A stretch of DNA of 64,000 nt, taken from Sinohyriopsis cumingii. Lineage: Eukaryota; Mollusca; Bivalvia; Unionida; Unionidae. The position numbers and the translations under genes were made by a program. Positions 48,829 through 60,299 of the stretch are shown here, piece by piece. The DNA lies in assembly GCA_028554795.2 (NCBI GenBank), contig CM068839.1, positions 14,036,220-14,100,219 on the forward strand. Reading direction: 5' to 3'. A model generated the notes under the pieces. The model saw only the letters and a list, made by a program, of their open reading frames with translations. It did not search any database and was not told the DNA's origin. Position 1 is the stretch's first letter; each line of letters begins with the position of its first letter.

Positions 48829-49335
48829 TTATCGGAGGCACTACGTTCTTTTCTCACTCCGATACTACAGGCAATCTCAGCTGAAATAACAACCACAACA
48901 ACAATAACAGCGACAGACACCATAGCCGCGGATTTGAAAATATCTGAAAAATTAGTATCAGAACCAGAAAAAAAATTGAGGCGGTTGAGGAGGAGGAGGG
49001 GGACGCTGACCCTCGTTGAAAAGTACACCGAAATGGGGCTAGATCAAGCATTGTATGACGTCAACATAGCAGGGCAGTTTATTAGAGCCATACAATACGT
49101 TGCCTACAGATCACTAGACACCTTTAAACCAAGACCTTCTCAATGGGGATTAGGGGTCAGAGTTCTTCCCCAATTCTACAGACAAACCTACACTGGATAC
49201 CCCCTCAGTCAACTGGTAGAAACCGCTGCTTACATTACCGCCCATCCTGGCTACGCATTTCCTGATATCAAGAATCATGTGACTAGGAGTGCGGGAAAGA
49301 ACGTGAAAGCAAAAGAGAGACGTGTTACCTTCTAA
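48829..49335 (+). CDS. Unrecognised plus-strand Polinton protein, possibly truncated
   Basis: This 168-codon open frame on the plus strand is divergent from the rest of the cluster. It has a Thr-rich stretch (about residues 22-32), a basic patch Lys-Lys-Leu-Arg-Arg-Leu-Arg-Arg-Arg-Arg-Gly (about 49-59), and then an ordinary globular-looking region with many aromatic residues (Tyr, Trp, Phe) to a basic end. There is no early ATG; the first lies at Glu-Met-Gly-Leu-Asp. The frame is open for some 40 codons before a TAA at 48826-48828, with similar basic/proline-rich composition, so the gene may once have been longer. I do not recognise the family. The basic patch would suit a nucleic-acid-binding or minor virion protein, which is a guess. 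Confidence 0.5.
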   Translation, partial: LSEALRSFLTPILQAISAEITTTTTITATDTIAADLKISEKLVSEPEKKLRRLRRRRGTLTLVEKYTEMGLDQALYDVNIAGQFIRAIQYVAYRSLDTFKPRPSQWGLGVRVLPQFYRQTYTGYPLSQLVETAAYITAHPGYAFPDIKNHVTRSAGKNVKAKERRVTF

Positions 49336-49677
49336 CAGAAAAAATAGACTTTTTTAGGGCTCCAAAAGATTGCTTTTTATTAAATAGGGAACCATATTTG
49401 GCTTGGTATCCCTCCTTGACTAAACTATTCTCGAAACAAACTTGACCCATTGGAACACTCCAACAAACTTAACTTTTTAAACCTAACAGTGACCAAACTG
49501 GTATATGTCGCTTAGACATAATAATTTAAATAAGATCAGTATGGCTATTTTTATGTACACTAAGTACTAATATTAGACAGATATGTTAGGAAATTTAACA
49601 GACTCGTTAGATTTGAACTAATTGCACAGGTGGTTAACACATTATTGGTACTTATTATTGTCGATTAGCAAAAAACA
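49336..49677. other. Polinton centre, right edge, non-coding
   Basis: This runs between the plus-strand frame and the right arm. A T-rich segment with TTTTTATTAAATAGG follows the stop codon. No gene seen. Confidence 0.6.
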
Positions 49678-52379
49678 GGACTTGATTTGAAATAAGTACG
49701 GGCTAGCGTTTTGGTGAGTACTTAACATCCATGGCTGTCTTGCTGAGCACCTTTTTCCTCCTTTACCACGCTCGGACAGAAAAATGAGTGTGTGGTGAGA
49801 CAATTCCCACTCATGTGTAAAGCCTTTCAGTCAGGTTGTTAAGGACTAGTTAGTCCTACACCTGAGTGGCTAAATTTAAAAGTAGTCTGTGAGTACATAA
49901 AAGCCTGGGGGGATGAGGCTCTCTTTCCTTCCCCAGGAGTAATTAAAAATCACGCGGTGCGTTATTAAACCAGTGATACATGCTCCATTAGAGCGAAAAT
50001 CACTTTAATTCAAGTAAGCAAGCAAGCAAGTTCGGGTACCGTCTCTAGCACTCTTGATGACACCAACTGTCTGGGTTATTTTCTTTCTTGCAAGCCCCTA
50101 TGTTCCACTTCTGTTTGTGATAATAACTTGTGATACTTCACATTTCCTAAAGTGGAAATCTTTACAAGCCGTACAAAATACAAAACTTATATGACTTTGG
50201 CTTTTGACACTTGCACAGACTCTTCACTTTATAAGTGTCACGAGAAAATTGTATATCCAAGTTTTTACCATTTTCAAAAACACGCACACACTTGCAGCTT
50301 GACCAGAAATATGTACATCTTGTTTTGTGGATAAGTCACAGACAAGTCCAAGCATATATAGGTGGTTATGAACGTTAGGAATATCCCCTCATTTTTTCAG
50401 AAATATCAAAGCTTGTATGTGCATTTTCCCTTTTCCACTCTATATTAGTGCTTAGATTTGTTCCAAAAAAAAGAAAAAAGAAACGAAATAATTTTGAAGA
50501 AAAAAAAACAAAACTGAATTTTGAATTCAGGTTTCTCTCTGTTTATAATTTTTTTCAAGTTGATGGTGCATGACAGAGTACATTCGCCTACCTTTCCAAA
50601 GTGAGAGGCATTTCTTCACATGTCATTGCCTTTGTTAAATTCGGTTTCATTGGTTAGTTATCGTTAATCTTTAATTTTTTTCATGCATTTCTTTTTGATA
50701 GAAGATTTAAGGCTTTCTATTGTTGTAACGGTATTTATGTTGTTTAGTCTGTTGATGAAATTATCTATAGCAAAGTGCTTAAGATTTTTCAGCTTCTTTT
50801 ATTATTTCAAGCCCTACAAAAGGAGACCAAGTTTGTGTTCAAAGACGATTGAAACTCTAAATTACACAGGCGTGAAGGAAAAACATCGTTGTGTTTAATC
50901 TAATCATGCTTGCCGTATCTCTTTGTGTTTTAGAGTTCATATTTCTTCTTAAGTAAATACATGCATCAATAGACAGACAGATTGGGTCATCATCCTTGAG
51001 TTTCACTGTACTTTCGGTTCTTTACTTCATACAAACCCAAATTTATTGGTTTGAAAAAAAAGATAACATGCCCCTCAATACTGTAACACGTCTGTTCTGA
51101 TTCTACCGATGTGAGTGTGAGTGTTTATGTCGAAATGTTTAAGTGAGATATAAAAAAATGGTCAGCTTGAAAACGCGAACCAATACTGTGACGCTCAGTA
51201 TTTTGATGTGGTAAGAGGAAATGGTACAACACACACACACACACACACACAAATTGGGCTTGTAAGTTCACATTTCAGTGTCTGCACTGTAATGGTAACA
51301 ACGCAAGAACATAGGGATTATTATGCCACACAGTCCTAGAACAAAACAATGCATCACCCGTTGTAAGCCATTTCATTGGCTATACTTATTTTCTTACCGC
51401 GTTCGCTTGGAATTGACTTGAGTAGCTATTCAGACAGTGACGAGAATGGCCATGCTTTACTGGGTCTATCCTATAGGCGATTTATATAAAAAAATATTTT
51501 TAAAAATTAAACTAATGCACGAACAATCGTACCATGGGCGATCCCATAGAAATTGTGTCCGTCTTATTGCAAAATACATCAACATTTAATTTAACCGTGC
51601 AGATCGCTAAATAAACCTCTGATCATACACATTTTGAAAAGTGTTGTGTGACACGGATCGCCATTGTCGTTTGGTGTCTGCTTTCTTCTTCGAAAAGAGA
51701 TCGTTTCGTCTTGACTATAAAAATTTAATTTGACTAAGTTTTACGCACTACTTGAACTCATACATTTACGTTGTAGGTGTAAGCCGTCGTTCTCAGTTTT
51801 CTGGAAGTTCGTTTTTGCGTTTCTCAGATGTGATACTATTTTTTATGGACCGAACGAAATTTCTTTTGGCGTGAATCAGGACTCGTGGTTTCGTGGCAGA
51901 AATGGAGAGCATTGATTAAAGCCCAGTTATGTCGTCTTCGAAATCGCTGACACGGATTTGAACTAACACTTCAGGTTTTGTGTGAGGCGATACGGTACAT
52001 CATTGCCTTTTACTTCCTCAATGAAATCGTTTCATCTTATTGCAAAATTACATTTGACTAGGTTTCATACGCAGCAGGTCTCTGTATATAAGGAGAGTGT
52101 CTTAGCGTCAGAGTATTCATTCCGCTCTCAAATGATCAAAGATGGAAGAGTCAGCACAGATCGACCTGCTGGTCAAATATTTGCTAAAAGTCGTACGAAA
52201 GCATAATTCACATGCGAAAGTGGCAACAAAACTTACTCTTTTGGTCGTTGATTTGATGAGAGTCATACGAAAGTGTGTAAGTGCTAATGAAGTTTGCTAT
52301 ATCTGCAAAGGTAAATGGGTATTTGTCTCCAGAATACCTGCTTCGTCTAAGAAAGAGAGACAAAAGTCAAGATACCTAA

Positions 52380-52538
52380 TATCGTTGTCAGGAGAAAGGA
52401 CACTGGAATTCAGAGTGCCCTACGAGAAAAGAGAATAAACAAAAACAAGACGAAACAGAGAAGAGGGATTCAGAAGAAGAAGAAATTGAAGATGATGAAG
52501 AACTTGTGCCAGTAAAGACATGGAAATGGAAAAATTGA
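52380..52538 (+). pseudogene. Zinc-knuckle (CCHC-like) protein remnant, right arm
   Basis: The frame after a TAA (52377-52379) reads Tyr-Arg-Cys-Gln-Glu-Lys-Gly-His-Trp-Asn-Ser-Glu-Cys-Pro, an acidic Glu/Asp run, and a stop at 52536-52538 (52 codons). The first Cys position of a CX2CX4HX4C knuckle falls on the TAA. The overlapping 98-codon frame at 52142-52438 is a different phase and shows no domain. Both arms carry the same lesion, so the damage predates the copying of the arm. Confidence 0.55.
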
Positions 52539-52979
52539 CAATGTGAGCCGATGCGTTGGCCCTGATGTGAAATTTCATACTACCTTCTAAAAGAGAATAG
52601 ACCAGAAAGAACACGTAAGTGTCTCTTGGTCTTGACATTGTATAATAAGGATGGCGTGTTTTGTTTTCTACTCACACTTTATGAAATTGTGCCCTTTCAC
52701 CTATCTCTATCCGTCTGGATCATGTTTTAGTTAGAATTGAAATGGAAGGATGTTTTCCTTCACGCACGCTCTTTAGGCATGCAAGTCGGTAAACAATAGT
52801 CAGTCTATTCCTCCATTATTTTGTGTCTTGATGTTTCCTAAATCACACACTGATGCCATAAAATAACGGGTTAAATGGGTTTTGTAGTGTTGGAAGTGGG
52901 GGTGGGGTGGGGTGGGGTGTAGGTGTTTGGCAGAGTTGGTCATTGCAGGTGAGGGCTTAGGTGCTTTCAAAAAACTTTT

Positions 52980-53360
52980 ACTTCTTCACTCTGTGTTGAT
53001 AGTATATTTGGGGTTTGTATGCGTTCGCGTACGTTTGTGTGGATAGTTTATTTGGGGTTTGTATCATCTCCCTTCTGTGTTGATAGTATATTTGGGGTTT
53101 GTATGCGTTCGCGTACGTTTGTGTGGATAGTTTATTTGGGGTTTGTATCATCTCCCTTCTGTGTTGATAGTATATTTGGGGTTTGTATGCGTTCGCGTAC
53201 GTTTGTGTGGATAGTTTATTTGGGGTTTGTATCATCTCCCTTCTGTGTTGATAGTATATTTGGGGTTTGTATGCGTTCGCGTACGTTTGTGTGGATAGTT
53301 TATTTGGGGTTTGTATCATCTCCCTTCTGTGTTGATAGTATATTTGGGGTTTGTTTTTTC
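52980..53360. repeat. 84-bp tandem repeat, right arm, 4 full copies plus a partial
   Basis: Mirror of 41222-41520 with one additional unit. Each unit has two related half-units containing TATTTGGGGTTTGTAT. Translations of 113 and 166 residues across it are repeat artefacts. Confidence 0.92.
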
Positions 53361-53990
53361 CTCTTCCCTCTGTATGTGTGTGTGTATGTGTGTATGTGTG
53401 TGTGTGTGTGTGTGTGTCTGCGCGCGTACGTTGTGTGGGTGTGTGTATTGGTCTCTGTTTGTCCGTATAAAACTCACTTTATCCCTATCAGATACACTCT
53501 ACCTACCTACCTGCAGTAGCGCGTATTCAGGTCAGCCACTTGCAACACTGTTGATATTTATCCCTAGTGTTCAGTACAGTGACGTCACTGACGCTGGAAA
53601 TTTCGAGACTATAAATATCGACTTGGGGATTTCCACATTTCGTAGCTATACATATATACTAGAATTCATAAACAGGAACGTCACTCAAGCTGAGGCTATA
53701 AAAAGATAGTGGGATTTTCCAAAGGAAAAACCCACAAGTTGGAGCTATAAATAGATAGTGGGATTTCATAGGAATTTCAGCTGATTATAGATACATAGGT
53801 ATTTATCCACGATCGTCACAGAAGTTGATATTGTAAGTAGTTACTAATTTTATCTATTTTATAGTGTGTGTGTTTATGTGTGTGTGTGAGTATGTCTGCG
53901 CGCGTACGTTGTGTGTTTCTGTGTGTGTGAGTATGTGTGTGTGTGTGAGTATGTCGGCGCGTGTACGTTGTGTGTGTGTGTGTGTGTTTC

Positions 53991-54023
<33 letters not shown>

Positions 54024-54570
54024 CTGCGCGCGTACGTTGTGTGTGTTTATTGGTCTCTGTTTGTCCGTATAAAACTCACTTTATCCCTATCAGATACACT
54101 CTACCTACCTACCTGCAGTAGCGCATATTCAGGTCAGCCACTTGCAACACTGTTGATATTTATCCCTAGTGTTCAGTACAGTGACGTCACTGACGCTGGA
54201 AATTTCGAGACTATAAATATCGACTTGGGGATTTCCACATTTTGTAGCTATACATATATACTAGAATTCATAAACAGGAACGTCACTCAAGCTGAGGCTA
54301 TAAAAAGATAGTGGGATTTTCCAAAGGAAAAACCCACAAGTTGGAGCTATAAATAGATAGTGGGATTTCATAGGAATTTCAGCTGATTATAGATACATAG
54401 GTATTTATCCACCATCGTCACAGAAGTTGATATTGTAAGTAGTTACTAATTTTATTTATTTTATAGTGTGTGTGTTTATGTGTGTGTGTGTATGTGTGTG
54501 TGTGTGAGTATGTCGGCGCGCGTACGTTGTGTGTGTGTGTGTTTGTGTGTGTCTGCGCGCGTACGTTGTG

Positions 54571-54620
<50 letters not shown>

Positions 54621-55060
54621 TGCGCGCGTACGTTGTGTGTGTCTATTGGTCTCTGTTTGTCCCTATAAAACTCACTTTATCCCTATCAGATACACTCTAC
54701 CTACCTACCTACAGTAGCGCGTATTCAGGTCAGCCACTTGCAACACTGTTGCCATTTATCCCCTAGTGTTCAGTACAGTGACGTCACTGACGCTGGAAAT
54801 TTCGAGACTATAAATATCGACTTGGGGATTTCCACATTTCGTAGCTATACATATATACTAGAATTCATAAACAGGAACGTCACTCAAGCTGAGGCTATAA
54901 AAAGATAGTGGGATTTTCCAAAGGAAAAACCCACAAGTTGGAGCTATAAATAGATAGTGGGATTTCATAGGAATTTCAGCTGATTATAGATACATAGGTA
55001 TTTATTCACGATCGTCACAGAAGTTGATATTGTAAGTAGTTACTAATTTTATCCATTTTA
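53361..55060. repeat. About 600-bp tandem units in the right arm, 3 copies, each with a CRE palindrome
   Basis: Mirror of 38928-41215 but with three units instead of four. TGACGTCA lies at 53580, 54182 and 54779. GT-rich blocks with GCGCGCGTACG separate the units and vary in length. Confidence 0.9.
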
Positions 55061-55324
55061 GTCTAAACCATTGTAACTTAATTTTCGGGGATATGTTTAT
55101 TTTCCTTTAAATTCTGGGACAATTTCGTCATTTTAGCGTTACTTTTAGTCACATCCATTTTGTCGTTGAGCATTTCCTTGATTATAGCTATTTATAGCAT
55201 CATTACAATTATGCAAATTTTTGAACACCCCAGCAAGATTTCAGGTCTTGGTAATGCTTTATATATAAATCTCACGCTTGTACTAGTGTATGTATGTTTC
55301 TGTCTCTGTTGTGTTTGACCCTCT

Positions 55325-55692
55325 ACCATCATTGTCCCTAGACAATCCCACCATGTTCAATTCCCCTTGACGCTATACAGACCCACCATGTTCAATTTCC
55401 ATATGTTAAATTCCCCTAGTCCCTAGATAGACCCACACTCTATTCCCATGTTCAATTTCCCTTGACGCTATACAGTCCCACCCTGTTTAAATTCCTTTGA
55501 CGCTATACAGTCCCAATTCCCATGTTCAATTCCTCTTGAGGCTATATCGTCCCACGATTTTTCTCTATGTTAAATTCCCATTGAGGCTATATGTTCCCAC
55601 GATTTTTCTCCATGTTAAATTTCCATTGAGGCTATATGTTCCCAAGGGGGTCTGTAATGCTAATTCCCATTGAGGCTATAGGATCCCACTTC
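55325..55692 (-). promoter_or_regulatory. Polinton right subterminal repeats
   Basis: Mirror of the left subterminal set: repeated TTGA(C/G)GCTATA with GGAATT/AATTCC and CCATGTT words in irregular 40-60 bp units running up to the element end. Confidence 0.7.
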
Positions 55693-55698
55693 ACTACT

Positions 55699-55704
55699 AG
55701 TGTC
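55699..55704. repeat. Polinton target-site duplication, right copy (AGTGTC)
   Basis: AGTGTC follows the last base of the right arm directly and matches 38273-38278 exactly. Confidence 0.92.
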
Positions 55705-56266
55705 GCTGTATGAACATTGGGAGGTTTTAAACTGGAGCTAAATATCAATAATGTTAAAAAATACGTTGCAGTTTTTGTACCATACAGACTATCACTCTTT
55801 TTTAACAAATTACGATCACTCTGTTAAAAAGATATACTAGCTATGAAATGAATTTTTGTTTTTTTTTGCACTTTAATATAATCTTTACAGTGTGTGATAC
55901 GCTTGATTTTCATACCTTTTTCTTTTCATTTAAACTAGCATGCATTAATGAACTTAAAAGTGACCTTAATTATTATTAACTGTTGACATCTTTTTTCGGC
56001 GACATAGCTGTTTGTTTTTATTACGATTATCGAAAGGAATAACCTAGCGTCATTGCTTGTGGTGTGGTGGTGTCGTTGTCAAGGAGATGATTTACTAGTG
56101 TGTTATTGCCCGGATCGAGTACTTACCGTAATATTATAAAATATAAAATTACCGGATGAAGTAACAGAGAGCTGAGCAGAGATATAGAATACAATAACAC
56201 AAGCCCGCGTACGTAAAACTAATAATTTTGCACCTAGTATTTCTGTAATTCTAATATACTTAAAAC
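55705..56266. other. Intronic sequence without recognisable content
   Basis: AT-rich sequence between two transposon insertions. No open frame or repeat I can support. Confidence 0.6.
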
Positions 56267-56271
56267 TATAA

Positions 56272-56997
56272 GTCTGACTATATATCCCCGTTTGTTTGTA
56301 CCCCCCTACCGATTTCAATAACGAAAATGTTTATTGTGATAAAAGTGCACATAACTAGGTCAACTGATTAACTGATTTATAATTTCTAACCTAAGTTGAC
56401 CAGAATGGCAAAAGTTCTAGCATTCTCTGCACCTTTCTTGCTTAACGGACTTCTCATACTAATACGGCACCAACTTGCGTACATTATGGGCTAGTTTATT
56501 TCCATCAGACAACATAATGGCGTAGTTCATCCTATTCGGTAACTTCCGGATATTTCCGTAAAATACCATAACGTAGAGAATTTGGAATTATATCCATTCA
56601 CACACATGAACATAGAAATTAAACCGCTTGTTAAATTCACGTGAAAGGCAAATTTGTTGTCATTCTTTTCCTTTGCTTGATTGACATTGTAAATATCGGA
56701 AGCAGACGACATATATATGTTTATCTATGTATGTACATATGTAGTTGTGCACACCCCCCTTTTGCGGGGAACGGACTTGTCCAGGAACTGGAAATGGATC
56801 TTGAGCATGTCCGTCTGTTATATTGAAAACTTACGTAAAGGGCGAAACGCGCAAAAGGTGACAGTGTTAGGGACACTACTGAGAGTCAGGTTAGAAATTG
56901 TAAATCAATGAACGAATTGACTAAGTTCCTTGAATTTTTTTTTTTCAATTATTGAAATCAGTAGAGGGTACAAACAAACGGGGATGTATAGTCAGAC
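56272..56997. mobile_element. Non-autonomous DNA transposon, 726 bp, 37-bp inverted ends
   Basis: The left end GTCTGACTATATATCCCCG with TTTGTTTGTACC and the right end GGTACAAACAAACGGGGATG with TATAGTCAGAC are inverted complements with only a few mismatches. TATAA flanks both ends (56267-56271 and 56998-57002), a candidate 5-bp target duplication. Interior open frames (at most 71 codons) show no transposase signature. The superfamily is not determined. Confidence 0.8.
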
Positions 56998-57039
56998 TAT
57001 AAGTGGCTATTATGACCAAAACCATCTTCTACAATTACC

Positions 57040-58053
57040 GCCATGTCGGCCTATTCTGCGTGTCGGGTAATTCTGCGCAACGATACGTCATTTCTGTAAA
57101 CATTTTATCACGTGCTATTTTGGGTCAAAAATCCATTTTGTATCCAGAAAGACGAATCGTACATTAATTAAGAAAAGTGATATTCATAAAGTGTACAAAA
57201 ATATTATACATTTAGACTCGAAATGCACATAAAAATCTGATTTCTAAATGGCAAAGTGAAGACCCACTCCATGACCTTCTTGAACCTGTAACCCAGAAAA
57301 TTCGATTTACTATGCATCTTTTAGAATCATACAAATACATGCATTACTGATAAAAGATGGAAATATGTACCTTAAACCAAAGCTGTATTTTAATTCAAGT
57401 TTGTAGTTTTGCAAGAAGTTGGCCCACACGTACAAAATCGTCTGCTACCCAACGTGTCTACTTGCCGCTAGAACATAAATTCTCAACAGATTCCCTAGCG
57501 TATAGCCCGTTTCTAAATTCTGTTAATTTTTCTCCATCAACAAGGCGTTGTAAACACATTACATCCTATTCATTGTTGTTTCTCTTCCATGTAATAGCTT
57601 ATTTTTCATAAAATGTTGAACTTTACTAATTTTTTTTACAAGATTGGTTTAGTTTGCTTAATATCTCTTGCCAATTATTGGCATTTGTACGTTGAATTTT
57701 TTAAAACTAGCTATAAACCTGACTTAATTACTCGACTGAACTGCTGACAGAAACAAAGTAATATATTTCATTTCTATAGCAAGATGGATAAACATTAAAA
57801 CTTTTCAAAGCTATGCGCAGAACAGGCCAACATGAGTCAGGAAAACAGGGGGGTGGTATCCCCTTGTCCAAAATTAACATTATTTTAAACAGAATATTCT
57901 GGTGACAATTGCATCTTTTCAAATGGTAAGCATTGCTGTATTTTATTTTTGTCAATCGCTCAAATTCGGTATGCGTTTTGCTTCAGTTTTGGAAACGAAA
58001 ACCTTAGTTGCGCAGAAATGCCCGACAGCAGTGTAATTAAATGCCAGCATGGC
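57040..58053. mobile_element. Probable non-autonomous DNA transposon, about 1 kb
   Basis: The left end CCATGTCGGC through GTGTCGGGTAATTCTGCGCAAC is matched in reverse complement at the right by GTTGCGCAGAAATGCCCGACA through GCCAGCATGG, with small differences, giving inverted ends of about 45 bp. I could not identify a target duplication or transposase frame. It lies directly beside the 726-bp element. Confidence 0.65.
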
Positions 58054-58620
58054 CAAATATTTTAAGTGGAGTGGGTGGGCTAAAGAGTTACCTCAATCCA
58101 GCTTTTCAAAAAGGTATTTCCAAATATGATTTCATGTATTACAAGAGAGAATAAAAAAAAATTCATATACAAGAATGGGGGAAATTAAAAACTTACCACC
58201 AGCAAAATGTTGAGAGCAAACTATCGTTCGTTCCCACTTTTCTTCCTTTTTAATATCCTTTCTGCCTACAGCTGTTTTCCATAATCATTGCCTTTCTTCC
58301 AACAATTTTCATGCTTCCTCTCCTTGATAAGTTTATTTGTTTAAAAAGAAACTTAGATCTTTTATCACAACCTGGGCGATTAGAACACCCCAAAATACCA
58401 CAAAATTGGCATTGTATGGTTTCGAGATACAGGTGTGCGTATGTTAGGGACTCAAAATGACCGACATGTAAGTGCACACATTTTTATGACGTGTTGAAAC
58501 TATGGATACATGGGCTTATGGTATTTTCACATGATTAAATATGTAACAACAATGATGATATAAAGCATCTAAAATTGAACATAGTTCTATGTACCGGGTC
58601 TGCAGAGATATGAACAATAC

Positions 58621-58644
58621 ACACACACACACACACATATATAT

Positions 58645-58700
<56 letters not shown>
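58621..58700. repeat. CA and AT dinucleotide microsatellites
   Basis: A CA run is followed by a long AT run of about 60 bp. A C-run/T-run (58861-58881) follows 160 bp downstream. Confidence 0.95.
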
Positions 58701-58949
58701 GTTGTTTTCATGAAACGTGTGCACGTCCATATCTGCCATTTTGATTCCTAGCCATGCAAACCAGCACCATGCCATAAAGGCACATCTCATTTTGTGCGTA
58801 AGGATATCCTGACACATCACAATCTGTTGTGCATGACAACAGCACAAGACAAAATTTTTGACCCCCCCCCCCTTTTTTTTTTTCTTTTGAATGAAACATT
58901 GAAATTTCAACTATTTTTCTTATTCCATGATTAAGTTTCATGTCAGTTA

Positions 58950-59685
58950 TTACAGATGTCTGTATGTCACACCTTGGTTAAATTTCATGTCACTTTATAC
59001 ATGTGTCTCTGTCACACCTTGGTTAAGTTTCATGTCAGTTTATACATATGTCTGTATGTCACACCTTGATTAAGTTTCATGTCAGTTTATACTGTATGTC
59101 ACACCCTGGTTAAGTTTCCTGTCAGCTTGTACATATGTATGTATGTCATACCTTGGTTAAATTTTGTGTCAGTCTGTATTTATGTATGTATGTTGCACCT
59201 TGGTTAAGTTTCATATCAGTTTGTTCATATGTCATTATATCACACCATAATTAAATTTCATGTCAGTTTTTACATATCTCTGTATATCATACCTTGGTTA
59301 AGTTTCTTGTCAGCTTGTACCTATGTCTGTGTGTCACACCTTGGTTGAGTTTTGTGTCTGACTGTACATATTGTATAGCACACCTTGGTGAAGTTTTATG
59401 TCATTTTATGCCTGTGTATGTCACACCTTGGTTAAGTTTAATGTCAAACTGTACATATGTTGGTATGTCACAGCTTGGTTAAGTTTCATGTCACTTTGTA
59501 CATATATCTGTATATCACACCTTGGTTAAGCTTAGTATCAGTCTGTATATATGTATGTATGTCACACCTTGGTTAAGTTTCATGTCAGTTAGTACATATC
59601 TCTGTATGTTGCACCTTTGTTAAGCTTTATGTCAGTTTGTATATATGTATATATGTCACACCTTGGTGAAGTTTTGTTCAGGTCA
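58950..59685. repeat. Minisatellite, about 47-bp unit, about 15 diverged copies
   Basis: Units carry CACACCTTGGTTAAGTTTCA, TGTCAGTTTGTACATATGTC and TGTATGT. The array ends about 70 bp before exon F. Open frames of 62 codons within it are repeat translation. Confidence 0.92.
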
Positions 59686-59757
59686 TTTCCGGCACTGTAG
59701 TGGTACATTTTCATTCCATGAACACATTTCTAGCACCATTTTTTCCATTCCTTGTAG

Positions 59758-59845
59758 GTCAGAACTCAATCTTGGAGTGGAAAGATCCAGCTTTACTCTC
59801 ATTGGCAGCTTCAGGGAGTCACTGGCTCAGGAGAGATTTGTTAGG
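59758..59845 (+). CDS. ITPR-like receptor, internal exon F
   Basis: This 88-bp exon (phase 2 to 0) lies between acceptor CCATTCCTTGTAG and donor GTAAGC. Its first G completes the Gly codon left open by exon E. It then reads Ser-Glu-Leu-Asn-Leu-Gly-Val-Glu-Arg-Ser-Ser-Phe-Thr-Leu-Ile-Gly, and ends Gln-Glu-Arg-Phe-Val-Arg. The ITPR equivalent is Glu-Val-Asn-Ser-Val-Asn-x-x-Thr-Ser-Trp-Lys-Ile, closing the first beta-trefoil and leading into the linker before the ligand-binding core. A longer open frame (59645-59905) runs across both splice sites and is not needed. Confidence 0.92.
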
Positions 59846-60299
59846 GTAAGCATGTGTATTTTTTACAGGACAAAGAATCCTAACAGTTTAAAATGGAGTA
59901 AATAAATACATACCAGTCTACCATACAAACACAAAACAGTTCATTCTACAGGATAGATCCACCATAATGATTTAAAGCAACTCCAACCAAAAAATCTTAT
60001 ATAGTTCTTGTAACGATGGTGACTAGGACAAGTAGCAGATTATTCCAGAATCACATAGAAAACATTTTGTTATCTTCCATGAATACTTTTTGGTAGTGTG
60101 ATACCAAATTTTTCCAGTAAACAATAGCACAAATTATGAAAATATATCTCACATGACAAATAGATGTAGCATTTGCAGCATTCTGGAATTTTCTTTTCTA
60201 GATCTTGCTGTCATTGATTTAGGTTACAACATGTGCACATGTAAATAGCTTAGTTCAGTTTATTGCTATAAACATTTAAAAATTTGTAACATTGCAAAT

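Larger units (their letters stand above)
38279..55698. mobile_element. Polinton/Maverick element, non-autonomous, giant terminal inverted repeats
   Basis: The 17,420-bp element begins AGTAGTGAAG and ends CTTCACTACT, flanked by the 6-bp duplication AGTGTC. Polintons are known for 6-bp duplications, AG...CT-type ends and 15-20 kb length, all seen here. The 4.85 kb centre encodes an adenovirus-type protease, a putative minor capsid protein, a small membrane protein and a Cys/His protein, all Polinton-associated. No protein-primed DNA polymerase B, RVE integrase, FtsK/HerA-type ATPase or major capsid gene is visible, and several genes are interrupted. The copy probably needed proteins from another element to move. 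It sits in an intron of the ITPR-like gene, with its recognised genes mainly antisense to it. Confidence 0.9.
49678..55698. repeat. Polinton right terminal inverted repeat (about 6.0 kb)
   Basis: This is the reverse complement of 38279-44827, identical over long checked stretches, for example around 50160-50340 against 44165-44350. It carries the same parts in mirror order: a GT-repeat (51229-51251), two diverged roughly 300-bp internal repeats (about 51650-51800 and 51945-52100, sharing TGACACGGAT and GATCGTTTC(G/A)TCTT), the zinc-knuckle remnant, the 84-bp tandem, the 600-bp tandem and the subterminal repeats. Confidence 0.93.

Noticed and set aside
53019..53519. 166-codon frame in the right arm and its mirror frames
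   Set aside because: Translation of the 84-bp tandem repeat. That this unit length equals the exon-derived array's 84 bp is coincidence; the sequences are unrelated.
58950..59685. Idea that the 47-bp array before exon F derives from that exon, as at exons C and D
   Set aside because: Unit sequence (CACACCTTGGTTAAGTTTCA) shares no more than short words with exon F or its acceptor.
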